Shown here in pieces: positions 1 through 7,417 of a stretch of DNA of 12,551 nucleotides (its first letter is position 1; the number at the start of each line of letters is the position of its first letter). The position numbers and the translations under genes are program-made. Source of the DNA: Alphaproteobacteria bacterium (GTDB lineage Bacteria > Pseudomonadota > Alphaproteobacteria > UBA828); NCBI GenBank assembly GCA_029937205.1, contig JAPYQV010000027.1:1-12551 (forward strand), read 5' to 3'. A model generated the notes under the pieces. It saw only the letters and a list, made by a program, of their open reading frames with translations. It did no database searches and was not told where the DNA came from.

Positions 1-138
1 GTCCGAAAGCCTTGGCAAGCCGCCGTTCCGGTCGCCCCACAACCCGTCGGAGGGCGTCGGAAGGCCTTGCTGATGGTCTGAATCGCCTGCGGCCTCCCTC
101 CTACCCGACGGGCTGCGGGGAAGATCCTCATGGGTCAT
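1..138 (-). CDS. partial open frame through a palindromic element, possibly an altered 5' end of lpxB
   Basis: An open frame starts at ATG 138-136, two bases after the lpxI stop, and runs off the window edge without a stop (46 codons). It begins MTHEDLPRSPSGRREAAG and is rich in Gly, Pro, Arg and Asp. A good ribosome-binding site (AAGGAG, 8 bases upstream) and an in-frame ATG overlapping the lpxI stop make translation plausible. The next gene in this order is normally lpxB (lipid A disaccharide synthase), but LpxB usually begins with a short hydrophobic strand and a Gly-Glu-Pro-Ser-Gly-Asp type motif, and none is visible. The frame lies almost wholly inside an inverted-repeat element, so it could be a repeat-encoded extension of LpxB, a tiny spurious frame, or an unrelated small protein. 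I do not recognise the protein. Confidence 0.3.
   Translation of the reverse strand, partial: MTHEDLPRSPSGRREAAGDSDHQQGLPTPSDGLWGDRNGGLPRLSD
35..120. repeat. GC-rich palindromic element (two-tier inverted repeat)
   Basis: The outer arms are ccccacaacccgtcgg (35-50) and ccgacgggctgcgggg (105-120). They match at 14 of 16 positions as DNA. In minus-strand RNA both mismatches become G-U pairs, so all 16 positions pair. An inner pair, 59-66 with 91-98, forms 8 more base pairs with one G-U, leaving a loop of about 24 bases. The element follows lpxI directly and may continue past base 1. The wobble pairs suggest that an RNA hairpin is preserved, as in ERIC-like or Rickettsia-type palindromic elements. 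The family itself is not identified, and no second copy is in the window. Confidence 0.6.
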
Positions 139-140
139 TA

Positions 141-968
141 TCATCGCTCCTTGGTATTGATTCCGACCACGAACAAACCGAGCCTGTTCGCCTCGGCGAC
201 AACTTCCGGGCGGTCCAGAATAAGCGACTGACCTGCCTCCACGGCAATGCCGTTCAATCCCGCCTCGGCAGCGCAGCGGACAGTGTCAGAACCAATCGTT
301 GGCAAATCCACCCGGCGTTCCTGCTGAGGTTTTTTTAATTTGACCAGAACGCCGCCGTTTCCTTCCCGTTTCAAGGCTGCACAGCGCTTGAGCAAGGCAT
401 CCGTGCCTTCTATGGCCTCGACGCCCAAAACAACACCTTGCTGCACGACAACCGCCTGGCCGACATCCAATGCGCCCAGGGCCTCAGCGACGCGGGCGCC
501 CAACGCAATATCCACTTGGTCGCTTTCACTGGGTATGCGATCGCTCATATTTCCACCCGGCGCCGCGACATCGCTCAACAATTCATCCGCCCCGACAACG
601 CGAAAATTTTCACTCTCAAGTTCCTCGACCAGGACAGAGAGGATCGCATTGTCGCCCTGCCCGGCAGCTTTGCGTATCTTGCCCAGAAGTTTGATGGCGC
701 GCATGTCCGGCTTGAGCTTGGAAAAAGCGGGCCGGCGCACTGGTCCGGCGAGAACGACTTCTTCACAGCGCTCGGCCTTCAAACGCTTGATGGTTGCGCC
801 GACCTTACCGAGCGGCACCCACATATGGGACACGCCCTCACAGGTCTTTGGGTCGGTTTCATCCTCGAACGCTATAACAAATACTTCACGCCCGGAAGCC
901 AGGCATGATTGCACGATACGGGCTGGGAGCGGCCCGCCGCCGGCCAGCACTCCGAGCTTAGTTGGCAC
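141..968 (-). CDS. lpxI: UDP-2,3-diacylglucosamine pyrophosphatase LpxI
   Basis: LpxI hydrolyses UDP-2,3-diacylglucosamine to lipid X and UMP, the fourth step of lipid A synthesis. It is the alphaproteobacterial replacement for LpxH. The protein opens with a Rossmann-like LGVLAGGGPLP, the hallmark of this family (DUF1009). The C-terminal domain contains the conserved stretch VDLPTIGSDTV (about residues 220-230), whose Asp residues include the likely catalytic acid. I chose GTG 968-966: it places the glycine-rich strand about five residues from the N-terminus, gives 275 residues (usual for LpxI), and has AAGGGG just upstream. A longer frame to ATG 1025 adds 19 residues with no family counterpart. 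The gene overlaps the 3' end of lpxA by 11 bases, so translation is probably coupled. Function is confident; the exact start is less so. Confidence 0.9.
   Translation of the reverse strand: MPTKLGVLAGGGPLPARIVQSCLASGREVFVIAFEDETDPKTCEGVSHMWVPLGKVGATIKRLKAERCEEVVLAGPVRRPAFSKLKPDMRAIKLLGKIRKAAGQGDNAILSVLVEELESENFRVVGADELLSDVAAPGGNMSDRIPSESDQVDIALGARVAEALGALDVGQAVVVQQGVVLGVEAIEGTDALLKRCAALKREGNGGVLVKLKKPQQERRVDLPTIGSDTVRCAAEAGLNGIAVEAGQSLILDRPEVVAEANRLGLFVVGINTKER
147..152 (-). promoter_or_regulatory. ribosome-binding site inside the lpxI 3' end
   Basis: AAGGAG on the minus strand lies inside the last codons of lpxI (Lys-Glu) and ends 8 bases before ATG 138-136. It is the best evidence that the frame leaving the left edge is translated and coupled to lpxI. 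An upstream in-frame ATG at 144-142 overlaps the lpxI stop by four bases but is too close to this site. Confidence 0.5.
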
Positions 969-1758
969 CGTCCCCTTTCGGTTGGCAAATTGGCCGGGTG
1001 CTTTCCATTTGAATAAAATCGACAATATCCATGACCGGTTCGATCGCGTTGAACAGGTCAGACACGTCCGCCAAGCGCTCCGTCATCGTGCCCTCCTGGG
1101 CAAACAGCAGACGAAAGGCACGGCGCATGTCATGGATGACTTCCCTGCCAAAGCCGCGCCGCTTCAGGCCAACCAAATTCAGTCCTGCCAGACGGGCGCG
1201 GTCTCCCATCACCGAGCCATAAGGAATGACATCATGCTCGACGCCGCTCATGCCGCCCACAATGGCATGACGGCCAATACGCACATATTGATGAATGGCC
1301 GAAAGCCCGCCCAAAATGGCCCAATCGCCAACAGAAACATGACCGCCCAAGGCGGCATTGTTCGCCAAAATAACATGGTCGCCGAGTTGGCAATCATGCG
1401 CCACGTGGGAGGCCACCATGAAGAGGCAACTATGACCGACACGCGTAATCATGCCGCCGCCTTCGGTGCCCGGATTCATGGTCACATGCTCTCGAATGAC
1501 GTTATCCGCACCGATCTCCAGCACCGAAGGTTCGCCGGCATACTTTAAATCCTGCGGCCGAAGCCCAATCGAGGAAAACGGATAGATCTCCGTTCGTTCG
1601 CCAACATTTGTGTGGCCATCAATCACCACGTGCGAAATCAGGCGCACCCCTGAGGACAGGTTTACGTTTTCTCCGACCACACAATAGGGGCCAATAAATA
1701 CATCGTCGGCGAGCTCAGCCCCAGGGGCCACGATCGCGGTCTCATGGATATTCGTCAT
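958..1758 (-). CDS. lpxA: UDP-N-acetylglucosamine O-acyltransferase LpxA
   Basis: LpxA transfers an R-3-hydroxyacyl chain from acyl carrier protein to the 3-OH of UDP-GlcNAc, the first step of lipid A synthesis, in the cytosol. The 266-residue product is close to the E. coli length of 262. The first 190 or so residues are hexapeptide repeats ([IVL]-G-x-x-x-x) that build a left-handed beta helix. SHVAHDC places the catalytic His at residue 121 (E. coli His125), and LANNAALGGHV follows as in other LpxA proteins. The GLKRRGF segment near residue 197 begins the C-terminal helical domain. The start ATG overlaps the fabZ stop by four bases (ATGA), a strong sign of translational coupling. Acyl-chain length preference cannot be read safely from the sequence. 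Confidence 0.97.
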   Translation of the reverse strand: MTNIHETAIVAPGAELADDVFIGPYCVVGENVNLSSGVRLISHVVIDGHTNVGERTEIYPFSSIGLRPQDLKYAGEPSVLEIGADNVIREHVTMNPGTEGGGMITRVGHSCLFMVASHVAHDCQLGDHVILANNAALGGHVSVGDWAILGGLSAIHQYVRIGRHAIVGGMSGVEHDVIPYGSVMGDRARLAGLNLVGLKRRGFGREVIHDMRRAFRLLFAQEGTMTERLADVSDLFNAIEPVMDIVDFIQMESTRPICQPKGDGAN

Positions 1759-2225
1759 GTATCTTCCAAAATCATAGCGGCGTAAGTCGCTTGCGCCGCG
1801 ATCTCGCCATCGACTTTTGCGGCGGCTTCAAATTTCCAAACATTACGCCGGCTCTGCTTTTTTGTGACGTGCACAAACAGCTGATCGCCGGGAAATACCG
1901 GCCGACGAAATCGGCAATCACTCACGGACATAAAATAAACAAGCTTGCCGGCCATCGCCGGGCCGAGTGTTTTGACAACAAGCACCGCCGCCGTCTGGGC
2001 CATTGATTCGATGATCAATACACCTGGCATGACGGGCCGGCGCGGAAAGTGCCCCTGAAAGTAAGACTCGTTGATGGAGACGTTTTTCAATCCGATCGCG
2101 CTTTCATCCGGTACGACTTCGATAACCCGGTCTATCATCAGAAAAGGATATCTGTGCGGAATCGCCTCAATAATCTGCTCAATGTCGAGGCTTTCAACCA
2201 CATCATTCTGTTGTGATTCACTCAT
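1755..2225 (-). CDS. fabZ: 3-hydroxyacyl-ACP dehydratase FabZ
   Basis: FabZ removes water from R-3-hydroxyacyl-ACP to give trans-2-enoyl-ACP in fatty acid elongation. It competes with LpxA and LpxD for hydroxyacyl-ACP, which explains its place among the lpx genes. The 156-residue product has the hot-dog fold signatures PHRYPFLMIDRV (residues 23-34) and GHFPRRPVMPG. The catalytic pair is His59 in GHFP and Glu73 in IIESMAQ, the same 14-residue spacing as His54/Glu68 in E. coli. It starts four bases after the lpxD stop, and its own stop overlaps the lpxA start. The N-terminal 10-15 residues are polar and variable, as is common in the family. Confidence 0.97.
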   Translation of the reverse strand: MSESQQNDVVESLDIEQIIEAIPHRYPFLMIDRVIEVVPDESAIGLKNVSINESYFQGHFPRRPVMPGVLIIESMAQTAAVLVVKTLGPAMAGKLVYFMSVSDCRFRRPVFPGDQLFVHVTKKQSRRNVWKFEAAAKVDGEIAAQATYAAMILEDT

Positions 2226-2229
2226 GAAT

Positions 2230-3249
2230 TCATTTGCCCTTATCTATCAGCTTGGACAGTAGAATGGATTGTCGGTGCCAATCCCTTATCGGCACGGCGG
2301 GCGTACCACCCATTGTAGCGCCTGGTGGAATATCTCTTGTAACACCACATTGCCCCGCGATCTTAGCCCCTGCCCCAATCGAAACATGACCGACGACGCC
2401 CACCTGACCGGCAAGAAACACAAAGTCTCCGATTTTTACACTCCCCGATACGCCGGCCATGGCGGCGACGACACAGCCCCTACCAAATTCCACGTTATGG
2501 GCAATCTGAACAAGATTGTCTATCCAGCACCCTTGTCCAATAACGGTATCATGGCCGCTGCCGCGATCAATTGTCGAGTTGGCGCCAATCTCGACATCGT
2601 CACCAATGATCGCGCGGCCCAATTGCGGCACCTTCGTATGCCCCTTTGAATCCGGGAAAAATCCAAAACCATCCTGTCCAATGCGTACACCGGGATATAT
2701 ATGCGTACGGTTCCCGACCAGACAATGGCTGAGGGTGGCACAGGCGCCAATGGTCGTATTCTTACCAATTTCGACAGCCGGTCCGATCACCGCATTGGCT
2801 TGGATAAGGCAATTCTCTCCGATAACGGCGCCTGCACCGATAACCGCGCCATGTTCAATACGGCATGATTTATCAACTTCCGCACCGCTTTCAACAATTG
2901 CAGTTTCGGCAACACCCGGTTCCGGCGCCAATTTAGGATAAAATGCCTGGGCCGCTAATGCGTAAGCTTTATAGGGCTCCTTTGAAAGCAAGAGTGCCAT
3001 TCCAATTGGCGCACGGGCGGCCAGGTCCGGCGCCACGATACAAGCGCCAGCCGCGCTGCTGACAAACGATGAAATATATTTTCTATTGTCCAAAAAGCTC
3101 AATTGGTTGGCGCCGGCACCTTCCAACGGAGCGACATCGATCAACTGCAAATTGGGATCTCCATTTTCCCCAATCTCAGTCTCAGTCAAAGCAGCCAGCT
3201 CAGCCAGGGTGAATGGCCCAACCCGTGAATGAAAACGCGAATCCGCCAT
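2230..3249 (-). CDS. lpxD: UDP-3-O-(3-hydroxyacyl)glucosamine N-acyltransferase LpxD
   Basis: LpxD adds the second hydroxyacyl chain, to the 2-amino group of UDP-3-O-acylglucosamine, the third step of lipid A synthesis. The product is 339 residues (E. coli 341). The N-terminal uridine-binding domain (about 1-110) includes [10 protein letters not shown] left-handed beta helix of hexapeptide repeats follows (about 112-310), then a C-terminal helix. The catalytic His is residue 251 in QIAHNVEFG (E. coli His239). [10 protein letters not shown] near residue 191 is another family landmark. The start lies nine bases after the skp stop with only a weak ribosome-binding site, so reinitiation after skp is likely. 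Both acyltransferases of the pathway are therefore in this block, with fabZ between them. Confidence 0.97.
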   Translation of the reverse strand: MADSRFHSRVGPFTLAELAALTETEIGENGDPNLQLIDVAPLEGAGANQLSFLDNRKYISSFVSSAAGACIVAPDLAARAPIGMALLLSKEPYKAYALAAQAFYPKLAPEPGVAETAIVESGAEVDKSCRIEHGAVIGAGAVIGENCLIQANAVIGPAVEIGKNTTIGACATLSHCLVGNRTHIYPGVRIGQDGFGFFPDSKGHTKVPQLGRAIIGDDVEIGANSTIDRGSGHDTVIGQGCWIDNLVQIAHNVEFGRGCVVAAMAGVSGSVKIGDFVFLAGQVGVVGHVSIGAGAKIAGQCGVTRDIPPGATMGGTPAVPIRDWHRQSILLSKLIDKGK

Positions 3250-3258
3250 ATCCGTTTG

Positions 3259-3828
3259 TCAATTCAATCCGAATTCCAGTGCCAGTTCGGGCAATCGCTC
3301 GTCCAAGCGTTTAAGAACCTCACGCGAGATTCTTAATTCTTTGTTTACATAAAGAGTCTGCGTCTCGGGAAGAACCAATGTTATGCCCCTCTCCGCCGCG
3401 ATTTCTCCGATGATCTTCGAAATTTCGACCTGCAGCACTCGGACGCCGCTGGCATAGGCTTGATCCAGTTCCCGGCGGCGATCAGCCACGATGCGTTGAA
3501 CGGTGGCAACATTTCCCTCGAAATTGCGCCTTCGCTTGGCGTAGGCCTCTGGCGAGAGCACAGAACGCTGCCGTGCGAGTTCCTGTTCAAGCTCACGCAA
3601 ACGGTTTTCTTCCACAGAAATCTCGCTTTGGTATTGCGTACGCCGAGCCTCGATTTGACCCTGAATTGACTTGGCCGCCGAAGCATCGCGCATGATCGCC
3701 TGAATTTCCACAATACCGATAACGGTCGGTTCGACGCCCTGCGCTTCCACAGGTGATGAGAAACACAGAGGCGAAATCGCCATAAGTGATATCAGAAGCA
3801 AGAAAGCTGGGCGGCGAACGATTCTCAA
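3259..3828 (-). CDS. skp: periplasmic OmpH/Skp-family chaperone
   Basis: Skp holds unfolded outer-membrane proteins in the periplasm and delivers them to the BamA complex encoded just upstream. The 189-residue product starts with a signal peptide: basic RIVRR, then a hydrophobic core, with probable cleavage after VEA near residue 29. The middle (about 55-140) is long, charged and heptad-like, fitting the coiled-coil arms of the Skp trimer. The C-terminal part returns to a short strand (GITLVLPETQTLYV). The start appears to be TTG 3828-3826, overlapping the bamA stop as TTGA, with GGAG seven bases upstream. The next ATG, at codon 17, would destroy the signal peptide. It is longer than E. coli Skp (161 residues) because of a C-terminal extension. 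The start is a judgement; the family call is sound. Confidence 0.88.
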   Translation of the reverse strand: MRIVRRPAFLLLISLMAISPLCFSSPVEAQGVEPTVIGIVEIQAIMRDASAAKSIQGQIEARRTQYQSEISVEENRLRELEQELARQRSVLSPEAYAKRRRNFEGNVATVQRIVADRRRELDQAYASGVRVLQVEISKIIGEIAAERGITLVLPETQTLYVNKELRISREVLKRLDERLPELALEFGLN

Positions 3829-6113
3829 AATCTGGCTCCAAAACTAAATCGAAGTTCTTCAGTTTCGTCGAAATCTTCCTTTTTCACGGCGCGCGCATAA
3901 TCGAGACGAATCGGTCCAAATGGTGACAAATAGGAAACGCCAACACCCACTGATGCCCTGGGTGTAGAGCTATCCAGCACTTCCGCGCCCGTATCATCAA
4001 CACTGAAAAGTGAGCCTACGTCAGTAAAAACCGCGCCATCCACATCGAGATCCCTGGTCAGGTTGAGCGGCACCGTAATCTCCGCCGTGGCGGCGTAAAA
4101 TACGTTTCCGCCAAGCGAATCGCTCGTGTTGCGATCCCGCGGTCCAACTCCGCCCGGTACAAATCCGCGCAAACTGGCGCCGCCGAGAAAAAACCGATCG
4201 TTAATCCGCACATCTTCACCCAACCCAATAATATGGCCTTGCTTCATGCTCGCATTGGCAACCAAATCTGACCAGAACGGCCAATGATAGGTGTAGGTTA
4301 ATGTGTGCTTCAAAAAATGCACGTCGCCACCTAGACCGGCTACCTCTTGGCCAAAACGGACAAAGTACCCTTCAGTTGGTTTAATCCGACTATCACGTTT
4401 ATCGTAGGTGAGACTATGCCCCAGCGAAGAAGTCGTAGACGTGCTCTCTTGCTCCCTAATGAACCGAGAGGCGTCATCTCTTACATTGCTAATCTTGTCC
4501 TGACGTACGGTATAATTCACACCGTGGCGGAGATCTTCGGCAACCGTATAATTGGCCCGCAAACTGGCACCCAATGTCTCCTGATCAAACGAGCTCTCAT
4601 CCTGGAAATCTACATTCTTACGAAATACGTCAAACCCGGCGGCAATGTCCCGATCAAGAAAATATGGTTCCGTGAAACTGAGATCGATTTCCTGACGACG
4701 CGACGAGAAGGTTAGTCCGAGGCGCAGATCCTGCCCACGCCCAAGAAGATTACGTTCCCGTATGCTGACTTCACCGAGAAAGCCATCAAGTGAGGATATG
4801 CCGGCGCCAAAACTCAATTCGCCGGTCGATTTTTCCGCTACAGCAACGGTCAGAATTGTCTGATCCGGTTGGTCACCCTGCTCCGTATCTACTTTCACCT
4901 CATCGAACAAATCTAAATTTCGAATGCGCTGACGTGAACGTCTGGTTTTGGCTGCGTTGAAGGCGTCTCCCTCTACCAGACGAAATTCCCGCCGAATGAC
5001 TTTATCCAGTGTCCGCACATTGCCGACAATATCGATACGCTGCACATAAACGCGCGGCCCCTCGTCGATTTCATAGGTCACATCGATCAAGCGTTGCTCT
5101 CGGTCGCGCTTGATTCGAGGTCGAATATCCACAAATGCGTAACCTAAATTTCCAACCGAATCCGTCAGAGATTGAATCGTGTTTTCCACCTCGTCGGCAT
5201 CATACCAATCGTCCGAATCGGTCGTCAGGTCCGGCAGGAGAAAATCTGCGTCAAGGTCACGCAATTTGCTGTTTATACTGAGGTTTCCAAACCGGTAACG
5301 CTCACCTTCTTCAAGCGTAAAGGTGACATAAAAGTCTTTTCTGTCACGGGTGAGTTCGGCGACGGCGGAGATCACGCGAAAATCTGCGTATCCCCGGCCT
5401 AAGTAAAACTTCCTCAGAAGTTCCCGGTCGAATGTCAATCGATCAGGATCATAGGTATCGTCACTGGTTAGAATTCGCCACCATGCCGACTCTCGCGTTT
5501 GAATTTCATCGCGCAAATCGCCATCGCTAAATCTCTTATTTCCGACAAAGCTGATACGCCGCACGCCAGTCAACGGCCCTTCATCGATTTCGAAAACCAG
5601 ATCCACTCTATTTTGCGGCAGTTGAATGACCTTAGGTTCAATTTGGGCGGCAAATCTTCCGCTTCTTCGGTAGACCTCTATCAATCGCTGGACATCGCTC
5701 TGGACCCGGGTGCGGGTGTAGACGACGCGCGCACGGAGCTGTGTCTCAGCTTCAAGCGCGTCATCATCGATGCGTTTATTGCCCTCGAATGCAACGCGGT
5801 TGATAATGGGGTTTTCGACGACCCGCACGATCAATGCTTGGGCTTCCCTGCGAATGGATACATCCGCAAAAAGGCCGGTTGCGAAGAGACTCTTTAGAGA
5901 TTCATTGATTTTCTTCACATTAAAAACATCGCCTTCAGCACTCAGCAAATAAGAGCGAACGGTATCCGTCTCGATACGTTCATTGCCTTCCACCAATACT
6001 TCATTGATGACGGTTTGCGCCCTGGCCGGCGGCACTGAAATTGCCACAGACACAGCCAGCGCCAGAGCCATCAGCCCGGCCGCGAAGCGAGGGAGGCAAC
6101 GAATATTGAGCAT
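3825..6113 (-). CDS. bamA: outer-membrane protein assembly factor BamA
   Basis: BamA is the Omp85-family core of the machine that folds and inserts beta-barrel proteins into the outer membrane. The 762-residue product has a signal peptide with likely cleavage after ARA at about residue 32. Five POTRA domains follow (about 33-430); their starts are visible as repeated VxGN(x)R strands such as VLVEGNERI, VAFEGNKRI, ISFVGNKRF and IDIVGNVRT. The rest is the 16-strand barrel. The conserved loop-6 motif RGF is at residues 649-651, and the last residue is Phe (FSFGARF), the outer-membrane C-terminal signal. It lies 32 bases after rseP and its stop overlaps the skp start. The protein is shorter than E. 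coli BamA (810), as in many Alphaproteobacteria. Confidence 0.97.
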   Translation of the reverse strand: MLNIRCLPRFAAGLMALALAVSVAISVPPARAQTVINEVLVEGNERIETDTVRSYLLSAEGDVFNVKKINESLKSLFATGLFADVSIRREAQALIVRVVENPIINRVAFEGNKRIDDDALEAETQLRARVVYTRTRVQSDVQRLIEVYRRSGRFAAQIEPKVIQLPQNRVDLVFEIDEGPLTGVRRISFVGNKRFSDGDLRDEIQTRESAWWRILTSDDTYDPDRLTFDRELLRKFYLGRGYADFRVISAVAELTRDRKDFYVTFTLEEGERYRFGNLSINSKLRDLDADFLLPDLTTDSDDWYDADEVENTIQSLTDSVGNLGYAFVDIRPRIKRDREQRLIDVTYEIDEGPRVYVQRIDIVGNVRTLDKVIRREFRLVEGDAFNAAKTRRSRQRIRNLDLFDEVKVDTEQGDQPDQTILTVAVAEKSTGELSFGAGISSLDGFLGEVSIRERNLLGRGQDLRLGLTFSSRRQEIDLSFTEPYFLDRDIAAGFDVFRKNVDFQDESSFDQETLGASLRANYTVAEDLRHGVNYTVRQDKISNVRDDASRFIREQESTSTTSSLGHSLTYDKRDSRIKPTEGYFVRFGQEVAGLGGDVHFLKHTLTYTYHWPFWSDLVANASMKQGHIIGLGEDVRINDRFFLGGASLRGFVPGGVGPRDRNTSDSLGGNVFYAATAEITVPLNLTRDLDVDGAVFTDVGSLFSVDDTGAEVLDSSTPRASVGVGVSYLSPFGPIRLDYARAVKKEDFDETEELRFSFGARF

Positions 6114-6145
6114 GCCTGCCTAACGTACCTTCCCGCTGCGAGTTG

Positions 6146-7255
6146 TCACGAGGCCAAACCGAGAATGTCCTTGCCTGTTACCCAGACCATCAACGCAATG
6201 ATCAGCACCAACCCGACGGTCTGGCCGATATTCTGAATTTGCGGCTTGATCGGCCGCCCCAACAAGGCTTCGAAGAAATTAAACAGGAGATGCCCGCCAT
6301 CCAAGACTGGAATGGGCACAAGGTTGATAAGCCCAAGGCTTATCGAAATCACCGCGAGAAAAAATGCCAGTCCTGCGATTCCGCCGGCGGCCACTTGGCT
6401 CGACATGACGGCAATACGGATGGGGCCGCCCAAATCATCTGTAGATCGCGACCCGGCAATCATTTGCCCGACCGCCTTGCCGGACGCGGTGATGACGTAA
6501 AGGGTTTGCTTAACAGCCTGCCAAACGGCGGTTCCCGGATCATGTTTGATGAACGCCACCCCGGGCACGCTTATGCCAAGCTGCGGCCTTTCGGTTTGAT
6601 TGCCAAAGGTATCCTGCGCGGCAACCATGCGCGGCGTAACTTGTAGATTCACCTCGCTGTCACCGCGCAAAACCACGACATCAAGCTCGTCCCCCAAGTT
6701 CATTAGGACGGTCGCTTGAATGTCTTCAAACCGGGTTATATCCTCGCCGTTGATCAGAAGAAATTCATCCCCTGCCATGAAGCCCGCCTCCTCGGCGGCA
6801 CTATCCTCAAGGACGGCGCCCACAATTGCCGGGGTAAACTGCTGGCCAACGGTGGCAAACAGGATCGCGAAAATCACGATGGCCAAAATAAAATTCGCCA
6901 CAGGTCCGGCGACAGCGACCGCGGAGCGCTGCCCGACACTCTTGTTGTGAAAACATTTCGCCTGTTCTTCCGGTGCCATCTCTTCCGCAGAATCGGCCGA
7001 TCCGGTGCTTGCCGCATTGGCATCGCCAACGAATTTCACGTATCCACCGAGCGGTAGAAGGCTGAACTTCCAACGGGTACCAAGGCGGTCATTGAAGCCG
7101 AATAATTCCGGGCCAAAACCGATTGAAAACACTTCAACGCTGACCCGGTTCCAACGCGCGACCAGGTAGTGACCCAATTCGTGAAAGAAAACCACCGGAG
7201 TGATCACCGCCAAAAACGGCCAGATGTAGTTCAGCTTTTCAACAATAATGTCCAT
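6146..7255 (-). CDS. rseP: RseP-type intramembrane site-2 zinc metalloprotease
   Basis: RseP cleaves membrane-embedded substrates such as anti-sigma factors and leftover signal peptides (MmpA in Caulobacter). The zinc-binding HELGH is at residues 25-29 in the first membrane segment. The third ligand motif, VLDGGH, is at residues 317-322 in a C-terminal segment. One PDZ domain is visible (about 140-210, VLEDSAAEEAGFMAGDEFLLING), whereas E. coli RseP has two. That explains the length of 369 versus 450 residues and is usual in Alphaproteobacteria. Four hydrophobic segments fit the family topology: about 10-30, 112-135, 298-318 and 345-363. It stands first in the envelope block after the 162-base gap that follows the patatin gene. 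Its substrate here is unknown. Confidence 0.95.
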   Translation of the reverse strand: MDIIVEKLNYIWPFLAVITPVVFFHELGHYLVARWNRVSVEVFSIGFGPELFGFNDRLGTRWKFSLLPLGGYVKFVGDANAASTGSADSAEEMAPEEQAKCFHNKSVGQRSAVAVAGPVANFILAIVIFAILFATVGQQFTPAIVGAVLEDSAAEEAGFMAGDEFLLINGEDITRFEDIQATVLMNLGDELDVVVLRGDSEVNLQVTPRMVAAQDTFGNQTERPQLGISVPGVAFIKHDPGTAVWQAVKQTLYVITASGKAVGQMIAGSRSTDDLGGPIRIAVMSSQVAAGGIAGLAFFLAVISISLGLINLVPIPVLDGGHLLFNFFEALLGRPIKPQIQNIGQTVGLVLIIALMVWVTGKDILGLAS

Positions 7256-7417
7256 TTTTACCCGTCAACGCGAATGCTACCGCAATACCGAAGTCACTCT
7301 ATACCACCGAAATGACACCAATCATCCCGGCAACGAATCCTTTGCTCCACGCCTATCTGAGAATAGGTTCCAAACCGGCGCTTTTCAAGGCCAGCGCGTA
7401 TCGGCTAAGGGGCTGAT
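7256..7417 (-). other. 162-base gap between the patatin gene and rseP
   Basis: The largest non-tsf gap in the run. No coding frame of any length and no trace of dxr is visible. A five-pair hairpin (7352-7356 with 7363-7367) lacks a T run and is unlikely to be a terminator. A GGAAC motif on the minus strand (7371-7367) resembles the -35 box of extracytoplasmic sigma factors, but no convincing -10 partner is found. A promoter serving rseP and the genes after it would fit the position, but this is inference. Confidence 0.4.

Noticed and set aside
12..338. Forward open frame over the palindromic element and the lpxI 3' end
   Set aside because: It has no convincing ribosome-binding site or family, and overlaps lpxI on the other strand; the element is palindromic, so open frames on both strands are expected.
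969..1025. Longer LpxI start at ATG 1025
   Set aside because: It adds 19 residues overlapping lpxA with no family match; GTG 968 has a better ribosome-binding site and the usual N-terminus.
340..1548. Long forward-strand open frame (402 codons) opposite lpxA and lpxI
   Set aside because: It is antisense to two strongly supported genes, has no recognisable domain, and its composition (Thr, Ala, His, Arg, Asn) is what the complement of these genes gives.
7352..7367. Intrinsic terminator after the patatin gene
   Set aside because: The stem has only five pairs, two of them A-T flanked by a six-base loop, and no T run follows.
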